In this document: in pieces, positions 55,811 to 64,000 of the stretch
Layout of the letters: each line of letters starts with the position of its first letter
How positions within the stretch are numbered: position 1 is the stretch's first letter
Assembly: GCF_030408715.1 (NCBI RefSeq)
Contig: NZ_CP047202.1
Location: 1,965,907-2,029,906 of the forward strand
Direction: 5' to 3'
Length of the DNA: 64,000 nucleotides
Source: Corynebacterium confusum
GTDB taxonomy: Bacteria > Actinomycetota > Actinomycetes > Mycobacteriales > Mycobacteriaceae
Position numbers and translations under genes: made by a program
The notes under the pieces: generated by a model
The model's database searches: none
Seen by the model: the letters and a program-made list of their open reading frames with translations, nothing else
Told to the model about the DNA's origin: nothing

Positions 55811-55819
55811 CTCTTCGCG

Positions 55820-56425
55820 CTAGTTTTTCTGCAACGCCGCCACTACCGGAACCAGCTGCCGCAGCGCCTGGCCCCGGTGGGAGACGGCGTTTTTCTCTTC
55901 CGGGGACATCTCCGCCGCGGAGCGCTCCTCGCCGTCCGGCTGGAAGAGCGGGTCGTAGCCGAAGCCGCCCTCCCCGCGCGGGGCAGTCAGCACGCGCCCG
56001 GACCAACGGCCTTCCACCACGTGTTCCTGGCCGGCCGGGGTGACCAGCGCGCACACGGAGACGAACGCCGCGGTACGGCGCTCTTCCGGCAGGTGGGCCA
56101 GCTGCCCGAGCAAGAGCTCGTTGTTGGCAGCGTCGTCGCCGTGGCGGCCGGACCAGCGCGCCGAGAGCACGCCGGGCATGCCGTTGAGCTCGTCGACGGC
56201 CAAGCCGGAGTCGTCTGCCACGCACGGCAGCCCGGTGGCCTGCGCGCCCGCGCGGGCCTTGATCAGCGCGTTGTCGGCGCAGGTGCGCCCGTCCTCGACC
56301 GGCTCCGGGTAGGACTGTGCCTCACTGAGCGGGACCAGCTCCACGCCCGCGATGCCGGCCTCGGCCAGGATGGTGTGCAGTTCCTTCAGCTTCTTGGGGT
56401 TATTCGAGGCGACCAGCAGCTGCAT
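55820..56425 (-). CDS. rdgB: RdgB/HAM1 XTP/dITP diphosphatase
   Basis: A 201-aa non-canonical purine NTP pyrophosphatase. Motifs: LLVASNNPKKLKELHTIL at the N-terminus, CVADDSGLAVDELNGMPGVL and GGFGYDPLFQPDGEERSAAE, MSPEEKNAVSHRGQAL. It removes inosine and xanthosine triphosphates. Its ATG shares one base with the rph stop codon (TAATG). Confidence 0.95.
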   Translation of the reverse strand: MQLLVASNNPKKLKELHTILAEAGIAGVELVPLSEAQSYPEPVEDGRTCADNALIKARAGAQATGLPCVADDSGLAVDELNGMPGVLSARWSGRHGDDAANNELLLGQLAHLPEERRTAAFVSVCALVTPAGQEHVVEGRWSGRVLTAPRGEGGFGYDPLFQPDGEERSAAEMSPEEKNAVSHRGQALRQLVPVVAALQKN

Positions 56426-57156
56426 TAGTCCCACCCCAGGGCGGCGCGCTGCGCGGCGATGAGCTCGGCGCAGCCCTTCTGGGCCACGTCGAGCATCTGG
56501 TTCAGCTCGTCGCGGCCGAACAGCCCGTGCTCACCGGTGCCCTGAATTTCCACGAAGTCGCCGCTTTCCTGCATGACCACGTTGAGGTCGACCTCGGCGC
56601 GGGAGTCTTCCTCGTACGGCAGGTCGAGGCACACCTGGCCGTCAATGATGCCGACGGAGACCGCCGCGATGGGGTCCAGCAGCGGCTCGCCCGGCACGGC
56701 GCCGCGCTCCTTGAGGGCAGCCACGGCATCGGCCAGCGCGACGTAGGCGCCGGTGATCGAGGCGGTGCGGGTGCCGCCGTCGGCCTGCAGGACGTCGCAG
56801 TCGAGCTGGATGGTGTTCTCCCCCAGCTCGCTCAAATCCACCGCGGCGCGCAGCGAGCGCCCTACCAGGCGGGAGATCTCGTGCGTGCGGCCCTTGACCT
56901 TGCCCTTCATGGACTCGCGCGGCATGCGCTCGTGGGTGGCGGACGGCAGCATGGCGTACTCGGCCGTCAGCCAGCCCTCGCCGGAATCCCGCTTGAAGCG
57001 GGGCACGCCCGTTTCCACCGAGGCGGTACACATCACGCGGGTATTGCCGAATTCGACCAACACCGAGCCCGCCGGGTTGGTGGTGAAGTTGCGGGTAATT
57101 CGCACGGTGCGCAGCTCGTCGAGGCCGCGGCCGTCTGCTCGTTGAAAATCAGTCAT
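56425..57156 (-). CDS. rph: Ribonuclease PH
   Basis: A 243-aa phosphorolytic tRNA 3'-processing exonuclease with [20 protein letters not shown], the phosphate-binding [20 protein letters not shown] and [19 protein letters not shown]. Coupled to rdgB. Confidence 0.95.
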   Translation of the reverse strand: MTDFQRADGRGLDELRTVRITRNFTTNPAGSVLVEFGNTRVMCTASVETGVPRFKRDSGEGWLTAEYAMLPSATHERMPRESMKGKVKGRTHEISRLVGRSLRAAVDLSELGENTIQLDCDVLQADGGTRTASITGAYVALADAVAALKERGAVPGEPLLDPIAAVSVGIIDGQVCLDLPYEEDSRAEVDLNVVMQESGDFVEIQGTGEHGLFGRDELNQMLDVAQKGCAELIAAQRAALGWD

Positions 57157-57184
57157 GCTCCCCAGGCTACCCGCCGGGCCCGGG

Positions 57185-57955
57185 CTAGAGTTCGAATACC
57201 ATCCCGGGCTCGCCGAGGACCAGTTCGCCGTCGAATTCGGCGCGGGCGGCCGCCACGGTCGCGGCGGCGTCGCCCCAGGGCTGCAGGTGCACCAGCACGA
57301 GGGTGCGCACGCCCGCCAGCTGCGCCAGGCGGCCGGCCTCCGCGCCGGACATGTGCATATTTTCCGCCTTGCCCTCGGAGCTAGCTCCCCAGGCGGCCTC
57401 TGCTAACAAGACGTCCGCGTCCTGCGCCAGCGGCACCAGCTTGGCATCAAAGGCGGTGTCCGCGGTATACGCGATGATTTTGCCGGTCTCGGTGTGCCGC
57501 AAGCGCAGGCCGTAGGTCTCGACCGGGTGGATGGTGCGGTACGGGGTGATGGCGACGTCGTCGACGCGCTGCTCCACCCCGTCCTCCCAGGGGCTGAACG
57601 CGAAGGTATCCGACATATCGTCCACGCCGTCCGGCTGGCCGTCGGAGGACAGGCGCCCCAGGTGCAACGGCGCGTAGCTGGGGCCGAAGCAGAAGTTGCG
57701 GCCCTTGGCCGGCGCATAAGGGTGGAAGCGGCGCCAAACCATCAGGGAGGGAAAGTCCATGCAGTGGTCGGCGTGGAGGTGGGTGAGCGCCACGTGGGCG
57801 TCACAGGGATCCTGGACGTCCTGCAAAGCGGCCAGCGTACCGGGGCCCAAGTCCATGACGATGGACGGCGCATCCGGGAAAGACACGAGGTAGCCGGAGG
57901 CCGGATTCCCGGAAGTGGGCACGCTTCCGGAGCATCCCAAGATGGTCAACTTCAT
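57185..57955 (-). CDS. cpdA: Metallo-beta-lactamase-fold hydrolase, likely cAMP phosphodiesterase CpdA
   Basis: A 256-aa MBL-fold enzyme with [20 protein letters not shown], the metal-binding [11 protein letters not shown] (H-x-H-x-D-H), YTADTAF and LVLVHLQPW. In C. glutamicum the cAMP phosphodiesterase CpdA (cg2761) lies next to murI (cg2762); this gene has the same neighbours (rph on one side, murI on the other). RNase Z-like roles cannot be excluded by sequence alone. Confidence 0.7.
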   Translation of the reverse strand: MKLTILGCSGSVPTSGNPASGYLVSFPDAPSIVMDLGPGTLAALQDVQDPCDAHVALTHLHADHCMDFPSLMVWRRFHPYAPAKGRNFCFGPSYAPLHLGRLSSDGQPDGVDDMSDTFAFSPWEDGVEQRVDDVAITPYRTIHPVETYGLRLRHTETGKIIAYTADTAFDAKLVPLAQDADVLLAEAAWGASSEGKAENMHMSGAEAGRLAQLAGVRTLVLVHLQPWGDAAATVAAARAEFDGELVLGEPGMVFEL

Positions 57956-58017
57956 GCATTCATGGTGTCACGAATGGGCCCACAGTGGGGCGATTTGTGG
58001 CCATTTCGGGGAGAAAA

Positions 58018-58848
58018 TCAACCCGAGTGGGAAATGTGGTTGAATTCACCGACCCCCGGCCCCAGGAAGCGGGAGGCGAGGTTTTCAAAGATCTCCATGT
58101 CGCCGGTGGACTCGAACACGCGCGTGGCCGGGTTGTCCACGGGCGCGAGCAGGTCGCGCTCGGTAAGCACCTTGAGAACGTCCTTGGCGGTCTCCTCCGC
58201 GGAGCTAACCAGCGTGACCTCGTCTCCCACGGCCAGTTGGATAACCCCCGAAAGGTGCGGGTAGTGCGTGCAGCCGAGTACCAAGGTGTCGACGCCGGCG
58301 GCCTGCATGGGTTCCAGGTAACCCTCGGCAATGCCCAGGATCTGGCGGCCCGAGGTAATCCCGCGCTCCACAAACGGCACGAAGTCGGGGCAGGCCACGG
58401 CGGTGGCCTGCACGTCCGGGTGCACGGCGAAAAGGTCCTGGTAGACGCCGGATTTGATGGTCCCCTCGGTGCCGATGACGCCGATCTTGTGGTTGCGGGT
58501 GGTGGCGATGGCACGGCGCACGGCCGGGCGGATGACCTCCACGACCGGCACGTCGTAGCGCTCGCGGGCGTCGTGTAGGAAGGCGGCCGTGGCGGTATTG
58601 CAGGCCACCACGATCATCTTGCAGCCGCGGGCGACCAGCTCGTCGGCGATGTTGATGGACAGCGCGCGGACCTCCGCGATGGGGCGCGGGCCGTAGGGGC
58701 CGTGCAGCGTGTCGCCGATGTAGAGCAGCGACTCGTGCGGCAGCTGATCGATGATGGTGCGCGCGACCGTCAGGCCGCCCACCCCGGAATCAAAAATCCC
58801 GATGGGGGCGGTCGGTCCGGGCTGCGGTTTATCAGCTAGTTCAGTCAC
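58018..58848 (-). CDS. murI: Glutamate racemase
   Basis: A 276-aa cofactor-independent racemase supplying D-Glu for peptidoglycan. Catalytic cysteines lie in [14 protein letters not shown] and [14 protein letters not shown]; start motif [14 protein letters not shown]. Head of the cpdA/rph/rdgB direction, and 6 bases after the rhomboid gene stop. Confidence 0.95.
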   Translation of the reverse strand: MTELADKPQPGPTAPIGIFDSGVGGLTVARTIIDQLPHESLLYIGDTLHGPYGPRPIAEVRALSINIADELVARGCKMIVVACNTATAAFLHDARERYDVPVVEVIRPAVRRAIATTRNHKIGVIGTEGTIKSGVYQDLFAVHPDVQATAVACPDFVPFVERGITSGRQILGIAEGYLEPMQAAGVDTLVLGCTHYPHLSGVIQLAVGDEVTLVSSAEETAKDVLKVLTERDLLAPVDNPATRVFESTGDMEIFENLASRFLGPGVGEFNHISHSG

Positions 58849-58854
58849 GCCGAA

Positions 58855-59601
58855 CTATTTTACGCTGCGGCGCATAATCTGCTTCGACGTGTCGTCGGAG
58901 GTGATAGTCATACCGGCCACGATGCCGCCGATGGCCCCGAACAGGTGGCCTTGCCAGGACACGCCCTCGTAGATGGGCAACACGCCCCAGACCAGGCCGG
59001 AGTAGGCAACGCCCAGGACCACGCCGAGGACGATCTGGATGAGCGAGCGGTTGAAGATACCGCGGACCAGCAGGTAGGCCAGCCAGCCGTAGACCAGGCT
59101 GGAGGCGCCGATGTGGTTGGTGCCGGGCCCGCCCAGCAGCCACGTGCCGAGTCCGCCGATGAGCACCACCAGTAGGGTGACCTCCCACCAGGCTTTCCGC
59201 CCGGAAAGGCCGATGAGGAAGCAGAACACGGCCCCGGGCAGCGAGTTGCCCATGAGGTGCTCCCAGTCGTCGTGCAGCAGCGGGGCGGTGACGATGCCCC
59301 AGATGCCGTTGAAGTCCAGCGGGTGGATGCCGTAGTAGCTCAATTGCCCGCCGAAGATGACGTAGTTGATGATGTGGATGCCCCAGAGCACCACCAAGTA
59401 GCCAATGGCGAAGACCAGGCCGGTGCGCAAGCGCCCGGCGCGCGTGTAATTCACCGAGTCGCCCCGGTTGGTCTGGGGCTTGCGCATGCCAGCGCCGCCG
59501 GCCGGCTGGAGGGGTCCGCCCGTGGGTCCGAAATTCGCCGGGCCGGTCTGCCCCCGGCTACGGTCCGGCCGGGACGAATACGGTCCAGTGGAATATGTCA
59601 T
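58855..59601 (-). CDS. Rhomboid-family intramembrane serine protease
   Basis: A 248-aa protein with six TM helices. Catalytic Ser in GASSLVYGWLAYLL and His in QGHLFGAIGGIVAG; loop HIINYVIFGGQ and the AxxHD-like HDDWEHLMGNSLPGAVF with the conserved WExLxGN. The cytoplasmic N-tail is Gly/Pro-rich. Conserved neighbour of murI in actinobacteria. Confidence 0.92.
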   Translation of the reverse strand: MTYSTGPYSSRPDRSRGQTGPANFGPTGGPLQPAGGAGMRKPQTNRGDSVNYTRAGRLRTGLVFAIGYLVVLWGIHIINYVIFGGQLSYYGIHPLDFNGIWGIVTAPLLHDDWEHLMGNSLPGAVFCFLIGLSGRKAWWEVTLLVVLIGGLGTWLLGGPGTNHIGASSLVYGWLAYLLVRGIFNRSLIQIVLGVVLGVAYSGLVWGVLPIYEGVSWQGHLFGAIGGIVAGMTITSDDTSKQIMRRSVK

Positions 59602-59614
59602 AGTGCACTTCAGC

Positions 59615-60553
59615 TTAGCGCAGCAGGGAAGAATACGCGGGGTAGCCGAAGCCGTCGCTGGCCGCGCAGACGGCAGAGACGATGGCGGCTTCGACGGCGG
59701 CGGCAGCCAGCGCCGTCAGCCGGGCCAGGACCCCGTCCCCCACCAGCACGGATGCGGCCGGGGCCTGCCCCGACCCCGCGGTGGAGACGCCGAACAAGGT
59801 GTCCCCGTCCAGCGGCGAGTGGGCCGGGCGCACCGCGCGGGCGATGCCGTCGTGGCCGGCCAGGGCCAGCCGCTTGGCCTGTGCCTTGAAAAGCGGCGCG
59901 TTGGTGTAGACCACCCCGATGGTGGTGTTCAGGCCGGCGGCTGGGTCGGGCAGTTTGGCGAAGGCCGCGCTGTCGATGCCGGGGCTGCCCGGCGCGCCGA
60001 ACAGGAGCCCGGTGTCCGCGTCGACTACCTGGCCGACCGGGTTGGCCGCCACGATGGCGCCGACGTGATAGCCGGTATCTGCCGACTCCAGCTGCGCCCG
60101 GCCCAACCCGCCGCGCAGCTTACCGGCGGTGGCGCCGCAGCCGGCTCCGACGCTGCCCTGGGCCGGATCGTCTCCGGCCAGGGCGGCGCGGATGGCCGCG
60201 GCCCCGTCGTCGGCAGTGGGCAGCGTCGGGCCCACTGCCAGATCGAAGATGACGGCCGCCGGCACGATGGGCACGCGCGGGCCGGGCTTGTCCTCGCCGA
60301 AGACGGCGAATCCCAGCCCCTCCTGCGCCAGCTGCCGCATGGCCCCGTCCGCGGCCGCCAGGCCGAAGGCGGAACCACCCGCCAGCACGATGGCGTGGAC
60401 CCGCTGGACGGTGTTGTGCGGGGCCAAAAGGTCGGTCTCCCGCGTGCCCGGGCCGCCGCCGCGCACGTCGACGCCGGCCACTGCCCCGGCGGGCCCGAAA
60501 TAGACCGCGGTGACCCCGGTATCCCCGCGACTGACGTGGCCGACGCTGAGCAT
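59615..60553 (-). CDS. P1-family (DmpA-like) peptidase
   Basis: A 312-aa Ntn-type hydrolase: VLAGGSAFGLAAADGAM, RVPIVPAAVIFDLAVG and GSVGAGCGATAGKLRGGLG, the region where these enzymes self-cleave to free a nucleophile Ser or Thr. The ATG shares one base with the stop codon of the DUF2017 gene (TAATG). Substrate unknown; family members cleave beta-peptides or D-amino acid peptides. Confidence 0.88.
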   Translation of the reverse strand: MLSVGHVSRGDTGVTAVYFGPAGAVAGVDVRGGGPGTRETDLLAPHNTVQRVHAIVLAGGSAFGLAAADGAMRQLAQEGLGFAVFGEDKPGPRVPIVPAAVIFDLAVGPTLPTADDGAAAIRAALAGDDPAQGSVGAGCGATAGKLRGGLGRAQLESADTGYHVGAIVAANPVGQVVDADTGLLFGAPGSPGIDSAAFAKLPDPAAGLNTTIGVVYTNAPLFKAQAKRLALAGHDGIARAVRPAHSPLDGDTLFGVSTAGSGQAPAASVLVGDGVLARLTALAAAAVEAAIVSAVCAASDGFGYPAYSSLLR

Positions 60554-61092
60554 TAGGACATCAGCGCCCGCAGCAGTGAGTCCTGGTTGAATGCCAGCCA
60601 CTCGACGAGCGCGTCGCGGTCCGTGACCGCGGCATCCGGGCCGCTGAAATCCCCCGCGGCCACGAACAGGCGCAAATCGTTGAGCCCGGCGACGAACTGG
60701 TGGGCCTCTTCCTCCGTAATGCTCAGCTCCACGGAGCCAGTCGGCCCCAGCGCGGAGTTGATGGCCTGCAGGTTAGCCAGCTTGGCGCGGGCGATGTCGT
60801 TTTCGTGCAGGCTGCGCATCAGGGAGGCGTCGCCGTCGAATTCCTCGTCGCCGTCGGCCATGAAATCCGGGAACAGGCGCGCCAGGGACGGATCCTCCGG
60901 GGCGTCTTTGTGGCCGGAGGGCATGTCCATCATCTCCGCCAGCTCGTCCTTCGGCGCGGACTGCGCGCGCTGGATGATGGCCTCGGCCACCGTCGAGGTC
61001 AGGTTGCCTAAGACCTCGCGCTCCATGGGGTCCAGGACGGCGTGAAAGCGCACCGGGCGCATTAGCGATTTCTTCTTCTTCCACTCTTGCAT
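60553..61092 (-). CDS. DUF2017 protein (next to clpS)
   Basis: A 179-aa cytoplasmic protein of unknown function, with VLDPMEREVLGNLTSTVAEA, LARLFPDFMADGDEEFDGDA and ITEEEAHQFVAGLNDLRLFV. Gene order clpS-DUF2017 is conserved in actinobacteria, which suggests a link to ClpAP/ClpCP adaptor function. ATG 61092 gives the family-typical start. Confidence 0.88.
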   Translation of the reverse strand: MQEWKKKKSLMRPVRFHAVLDPMEREVLGNLTSTVAEAIIQRAQSAPKDELAEMMDMPSGHKDAPEDPSLARLFPDFMADGDEEFDGDASLMRSLHENDIARAKLANLQAINSALGPTGSVELSITEEEAHQFVAGLNDLRLFVAAGDFSGPDAAVTDRDALVEWLAFNQDSLLRALMS

Positions 61093-61112
61093 GGGGTTTT
61101 CTTCTCCGCCTC

Positions 61113-61439
61113 CTAGCCGGCCTGCTGCATGGTGGCCCACAGGCCCGCGATCTGCAGCTTCTTGACGTCGGCTTCGATCTTGTCGCGCTCACCGGAGGAC
61201 ACGGCCGCCTTGCCCTCGGTGTGTACCTGCATCATCAACTCGTTAGCCCGCTTCTTGTCGTAGCCCAGCACGGTCTGGAAGACGTAGGAGACGTAGCTCA
61301 TCAGGTTGACTGGGTCGTCCCAGACGATGCACATCCAGGGCAGGTTTTCGCTGGTGGCCACGTCCACCTTGAGGTCCTCGTCCAGTTCCGGGGTAGCCAT
61401 GGGCGACCCCATGTAAATGGGGGAAATTCTGGCAGTCAT
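61113..61439 (-). CDS. clpS: ATP-dependent Clp protease adaptor ClpS
   Basis: A 108-aa adaptor that hands N-degron substrates to ClpC. The conserved core reads [20 protein letters not shown] and [23 protein letters not shown] 61439 is used; shorter starts at 61412 and 61401 are possible. Confidence 0.92.
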   Translation of the reverse strand: MTARISPIYMGSPMATPELDEDLKVDVATSENLPWMCIVWDDPVNLMSYVSYVFQTVLGYDKKRANELMMQVHTEGKAAVSSGERDKIEADVKKLQIAGLWATMQQAG

Positions 61440-61591
61440 ACCTAATAGCCTAACCAATTTCACTAGTGCACAAGGTGCCTGGCAGGTAACCTGTGCCTCA
61501 ACGAGTCTTGTAACGTACTTCATCCCCACTGAAATCACTGTGCTTGCGGCCGATCGCGCCTGCGCGGACCGAGCCGGATAGAAAGGACAGC

Positions 61592-62158
61592 ATGTCACAG
61601 CCTCCTCTGCTCACGCGGTTGATTAACGAAGTTCGCGCCGGCCGCTTCCCAGCCGATCTGCCCGGCGTGGCCCGCGCGGTGATCACCCTCGCCGCGACCG
61701 TCGGCGTGGCCATCGCCTCCTTGGTCTCCAGCCCCGACGGGGCGGGCTCCTCCGAATTTCCCGGCAACAGATCCTCCACCTCCCAGCCCGAGCCGGCGTC
61801 CCCGGAGGAACAAATCCGGCTGACCGAGTTGGAGCAGGAGGTGGGCACCACCCTGAACCAGTGGCGCCTCGACAACGGGCTGCCGCCGGGGCTGCCATGG
61901 CCGGATCGCCAGGGCTCGGCCCAGGAGCAGGCCCGCCAGAACGCGGCCGCCGGGAAGGAATCCCGCTCGCCCGAGAACATCTCGCAGCTGCAGGTCAACC
62001 TGCCGGTCGAGGGGGCCACCGGCTACGCGGTCGTGGAGAAGCTGCGCGCCTCCCGCCCGCACCTCGAGGTGATCTTGAACCCGGCCAATACCTTCCAGGC
62101 GGTCGCCGCGGAGATCGGCCACGGACGCGTCTGGGTCGTCATCCAATTTGAACAATAA
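61592..62158 (+). CDS. Secreted or membrane-anchored protein with divergent CAP-like domain
   Basis: A 188-aa protein. A hydrophobic helix ([19 protein letters not shown], about residues 27-45) is a signal anchor. After a Ser/Pro-rich linker comes a domain that resembles CAP/SCP proteins: [45 protein letters not shown] and [11 protein letters not shown]. The catalytic His pair of CAP proteins is not obvious, so the likeness is weak. ATG 61592 follows GAAAGGA. Confidence 0.6.
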   Translation: MSQPPLLTRLINEVRAGRFPADLPGVARAVITLAATVGVAIASLVSSPDGAGSSEFPGNRSSTSQPEPASPEEQIRLTELEQEVGTTLNQWRLDNGLPPGLPWPDRQGSAQEQARQNAAAGKESRSPENISQLQVNLPVEGATGYAVVEKLRASRPHLEVILNPANTFQAVAAEIGHGRVWVVIQFEQ

Positions 62159-62166
62159 ACACCCCC

Positions 62167-62182
62167 GTCACACGCCTGTGAC
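62167..62182. promoter_or_regulatory. Candidate operator of pncB
   Basis: GTCACA-CGCC-TGTGAC has perfect 6-bp arms. It ends 2-3 bases before TACACT (62185-62190), a good -10 box whose position 7 bases before the GTG predicts a leaderless mRNA. A regulator bound here would cover the promoter. It may bind an NAD-metabolism repressor such as NdnR; the orientation of the arms does not fit the GlxR consensus. Confidence 0.45.
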
Positions 62183-62196
62183 GTACACTTCAGGCT

Positions 62197-63537
62197 GTGA
62201 ACGATAGCTCGAATACCACCGCCTCCACTGCCTTACTCACCGACATGTACGAGCTGACCATGCTCGAGGCAGCCCTGCGAGACGGCAGCGCCCACCGCCA
62301 AGTCACCTGCGAAGTTTTCTCCCGACGGCTGCCGAACGAACGCCGCTACGGCGTCGTCGCCGGCACGCCGCGGGTCATCGCGGCCATCCAGAACTTCCGC
62401 TTCACCGAACAGCAGCTGGCCCACCTCGACTTCCTCGACGAGGACACCAAGGACTACCTGCGCAACTACCGCTTCAGCGGCCAGGTGGACGGCTACCGCG
62501 AGGGCGAGCTCTACTTCCCCAACTCGCCGCTGCTGACCGTGCGCGGCACCTTCGCCGAGTGCATCGTGCTGGAGACCGTCATCCTGTCCATTATGAACGC
62601 CGACTCCGCGGTCGCCTCCGCGGCCGCCCGCATGGTCACCGCCGCGGACGGACGCCCCATCCTGGAGATGGGCGCGCGCCGCACGCACGAATACGCCGCG
62701 GTCACCGCCGCCCGCGCGGCCTACTTGGCCGGCTTCGTCGCCACCTCCAACCTAGAGGCCGGCTTCCGCTACGACATCCCGGTCTCCGGCACGGCCGCGC
62801 ACGCGTGGACGCTGGCACACGTCAACGAGGACGGCAGCGCCAACGAGAAGGCCGCCTTCGCCACCCAGATCGACGTCCTGGGCGCGGGCACGACCCTGCT
62901 GATCGACACCTACGACATCACGCAGGGGGTTATCAACGCCGTGGAGGTCGCGGGTAAGGAACTCGGCGGCGTGCGCATCGACTCCGGTGACTTGGGCGCG
63001 GTCACCCGCCGGGTCCGCAGGCAGCTCGACGATCTGGGCAATGCCGAGACCAAGATCGTGGTCTCGTCCGACCTGGACGAGTTCGCCATCGCCGGCCTGC
63101 GCGGCGATCCGGTGGACGTCTACGGCGTGGGCACCTCCGTGGTCACCGGCTCGGGCGCCCCGACGGCTGGCCTGGTCTACAAGGTCGTGGAGGTCGACGG
63201 GCACCCGGTGGCCAAGCGTTCGTCCTCCAAGGAATCCATTGGCGGTGCCAAGCAGGCGCTGCGCACCTACCGCTCCACCGGCGTGGCGGTCGAGGAGGTC
63301 GTCTTCCCCTATACGGACACCACCGCCCCGGACGTCGGCGGGCTGGAGACCCAGCAGCTGACCATCCCGCTGATGCGCGACGGCCAGGCCGTCGACGATA
63401 TCCCGGACTTGGACACCTCCCGCGCCCACCTGGCCGCGGCCATCGGCACGCTGCCCTGGGAGGGCCTGGCCCTGTCCCGCGGCGAGCCGGCCGTACCTAC
63501 CCGGGCGGTCGGGTTGCTGCCGCCGCACCAGTCCTAG
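62197..63537 (+). CDS. pncB: Nicotinate phosphoribosyltransferase
   Basis: A 446-aa enzyme that makes nicotinate mononucleotide from nicotinate and PRPP in NAD salvage. Landmarks: LLTDMYELTMLEAALRDG, GARRTHEYAAVTAARAAYLA, AHAWTLAH, LIDTYDI and GGVRIDSGDLGAV. GTG 62197; leader apparently absent. Works with pncA at 34526. Confidence 0.95.
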   Translation: MNDSSNTTASTALLTDMYELTMLEAALRDGSAHRQVTCEVFSRRLPNERRYGVVAGTPRVIAAIQNFRFTEQQLAHLDFLDEDTKDYLRNYRFSGQVDGYREGELYFPNSPLLTVRGTFAECIVLETVILSIMNADSAVASAAARMVTAADGRPILEMGARRTHEYAAVTAARAAYLAGFVATSNLEAGFRYDIPVSGTAAHAWTLAHVNEDGSANEKAAFATQIDVLGAGTTLLIDTYDITQGVINAVEVAGKELGGVRIDSGDLGAVTRRVRRQLDDLGNAETKIVVSSDLDEFAIAGLRGDPVDVYGVGTSVVTGSGAPTAGLVYKVVEVDGHPVAKRSSSKESIGGAKQALRTYRSTGVAVEEVVFPYTDTTAPDVGGLETQQLTIPLMRDGQAVDDIPDLDTSRAHLAAAIGTLPWEGLALSRGEPAVPTRAVGLLPPHQS

Positions 63538-63555
63538 CCCGGTAGACTAATCGGG

Positions 63556-64000
63556 GTGACAAACGCCCCGCACGACCCAGCAGACCCCGCCGACCCCGAC
63601 AGCGAGGCTTATCGCGAGCCGCTCAACCACTCCACGGAGGAGCTGCTGTCCTCGGCTGTCGAAGCCCTGGGCGGCGCGCGGCGCGACGGGCAGATCCGTA
63701 TGGCCGACGCGGTGACTAAGGCCCTGGATAGCCAGCGCCACCTCGCCGTGCAGGCCGGCACCGGCACGGGCAAGTCCCTGGCCTACCTGGTGCCCGCCAT
63801 TCGGCACGCGCACAACACCGGCTCCACCGTGGTGGTCTCCACCGCGACGCTGGCCCTGCAGCGTCAGCTGGTCCAGCGCGACCTGCCGCGCCTAGTCGAG
63901 GCGCTCGAGCCCATCATGGAGCGCAAGCCCACCTTCGCCATCATGAAGGGCCGCTCGAACTACCTGTGCCTCAACAAGGTAGCACGGGCCGAATCCCTGG
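63556..64000 (+). CDS. DinG-like ATP-dependent DNA helicase, partial
   Basis: 148 codons before the right edge. Asp/Pro-rich N-terminus, then RRDGQIRMADAVTKALDSQR and Walker A in VQAGTGTGKSLAYLVPAI, motif Ia-like VVSTATLALQRQL, and the first Cys of an Fe-S region (GRSNYLCL). GTG 63556 lies 8 bases after a TAGACT -10 box, so the transcript may be leaderless. Confidence 0.85.
   Translation, partial: MTNAPHDPADPADPDSEAYREPLNHSTEELLSSAVEALGGARRDGQIRMADAVTKALDSQRHLAVQAGTGTGKSLAYLVPAIRHAHNTGSTVVVSTATLALQRQLVQRDLPRLVEALEPIMERKPTFAIMKGRSNYLCLNKVARAESL

Noticed and set aside
62167..62182. GlxR (cAMP receptor) site at pncB
   Set aside because: The GlxR consensus is TGTGA-N6-TCACA; here the arms are in the opposite order (GTCACA then TGTGAC), so it is a different palindrome.

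Overview
The window looks like chromosomal DNA of a Corynebacterium (mycolic-acid actinobacterium). The evidence is high GC coding DNA, many GTG starts and apparently leaderless starts, a multidomain type I fatty acid synthase followed directly by acpS, a fasR-like TetR gene next to bcp, a CtaG/CopD fusion, and two exact or near-exact matches to the corynebacterial McbR operator (TAGAC-N6-GTCTA). The species cannot be told from the sequence.

Layout. 0-9.9 kb: an oligopeptide-type ABC importer operon (CMD-domain protein, fused double ATPase, two permeases, lipoprotein binding protein) runs divergently from an FAD/NAD(P)-binding protein; metB, an MscS channel and a truncated haemoglobin follow. 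The shared promoter of the importer and the FAD protein carries a perfect McbR box, and metB carries a near-perfect one, so the importer is predicted to belong to sulfur/methionine metabolism. 9.9-15.6 kb: an accessory patch with a broken DUF222/HNH gene, an IS256-family element, and a low-GC MacB/Bce-like ABC exporter with a 36-aa membrane peptide ahead of it. 15.7-27.5 kb: core genes (thioesterase, ettA, ssb, ctaG, lysR, tRNA-Arg, pspC, SDR, orn, tRNA-His, LLM oxidoreductase, L,D-transpeptidase).

27.8-33.2 kb: a decayed island downstream of tRNA-Lys. An integrase gene is split into an N-terminal and a C-terminal piece almost 5 kb apart. Between them lie an IS3 deletion derivative, a membrane acyltransferase/serine protease operon, an inverted IS256 fragment, a complete IS256 element and a broken IS3 element. 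33.2-48 kb: glutaminase-STAS, pncA, an intact DUF222/HNH gene behind a nested palindrome with two DnaA-box-like sequences, bcp, fasR, acpS, fas and an SPFH protein.

48-64 kb: a deletion scar of an oppBCDA operon, then a pyruvate formate-lyase locus in which the glycyl-radical domain is missing from the large subunit and is encoded by its own 83-aa gene, followed by the activase. Next come an NCS2 permease fused to a UraD-like domain, tRNA-Leu, and the conserved actinobacterial series rdgB-rph-MBL hydrolase-murI-rhomboid-P1 peptidase-DUF2017-clpS, then a CAP-like secreted protein, pncB and the start of a dinG-like helicase.

The most interesting items are the split pyruvate formate-lyase, the McbR-linked importer/FAD-protein cluster, and the protease/acyltransferase cargo in the tRNA-Lys island.
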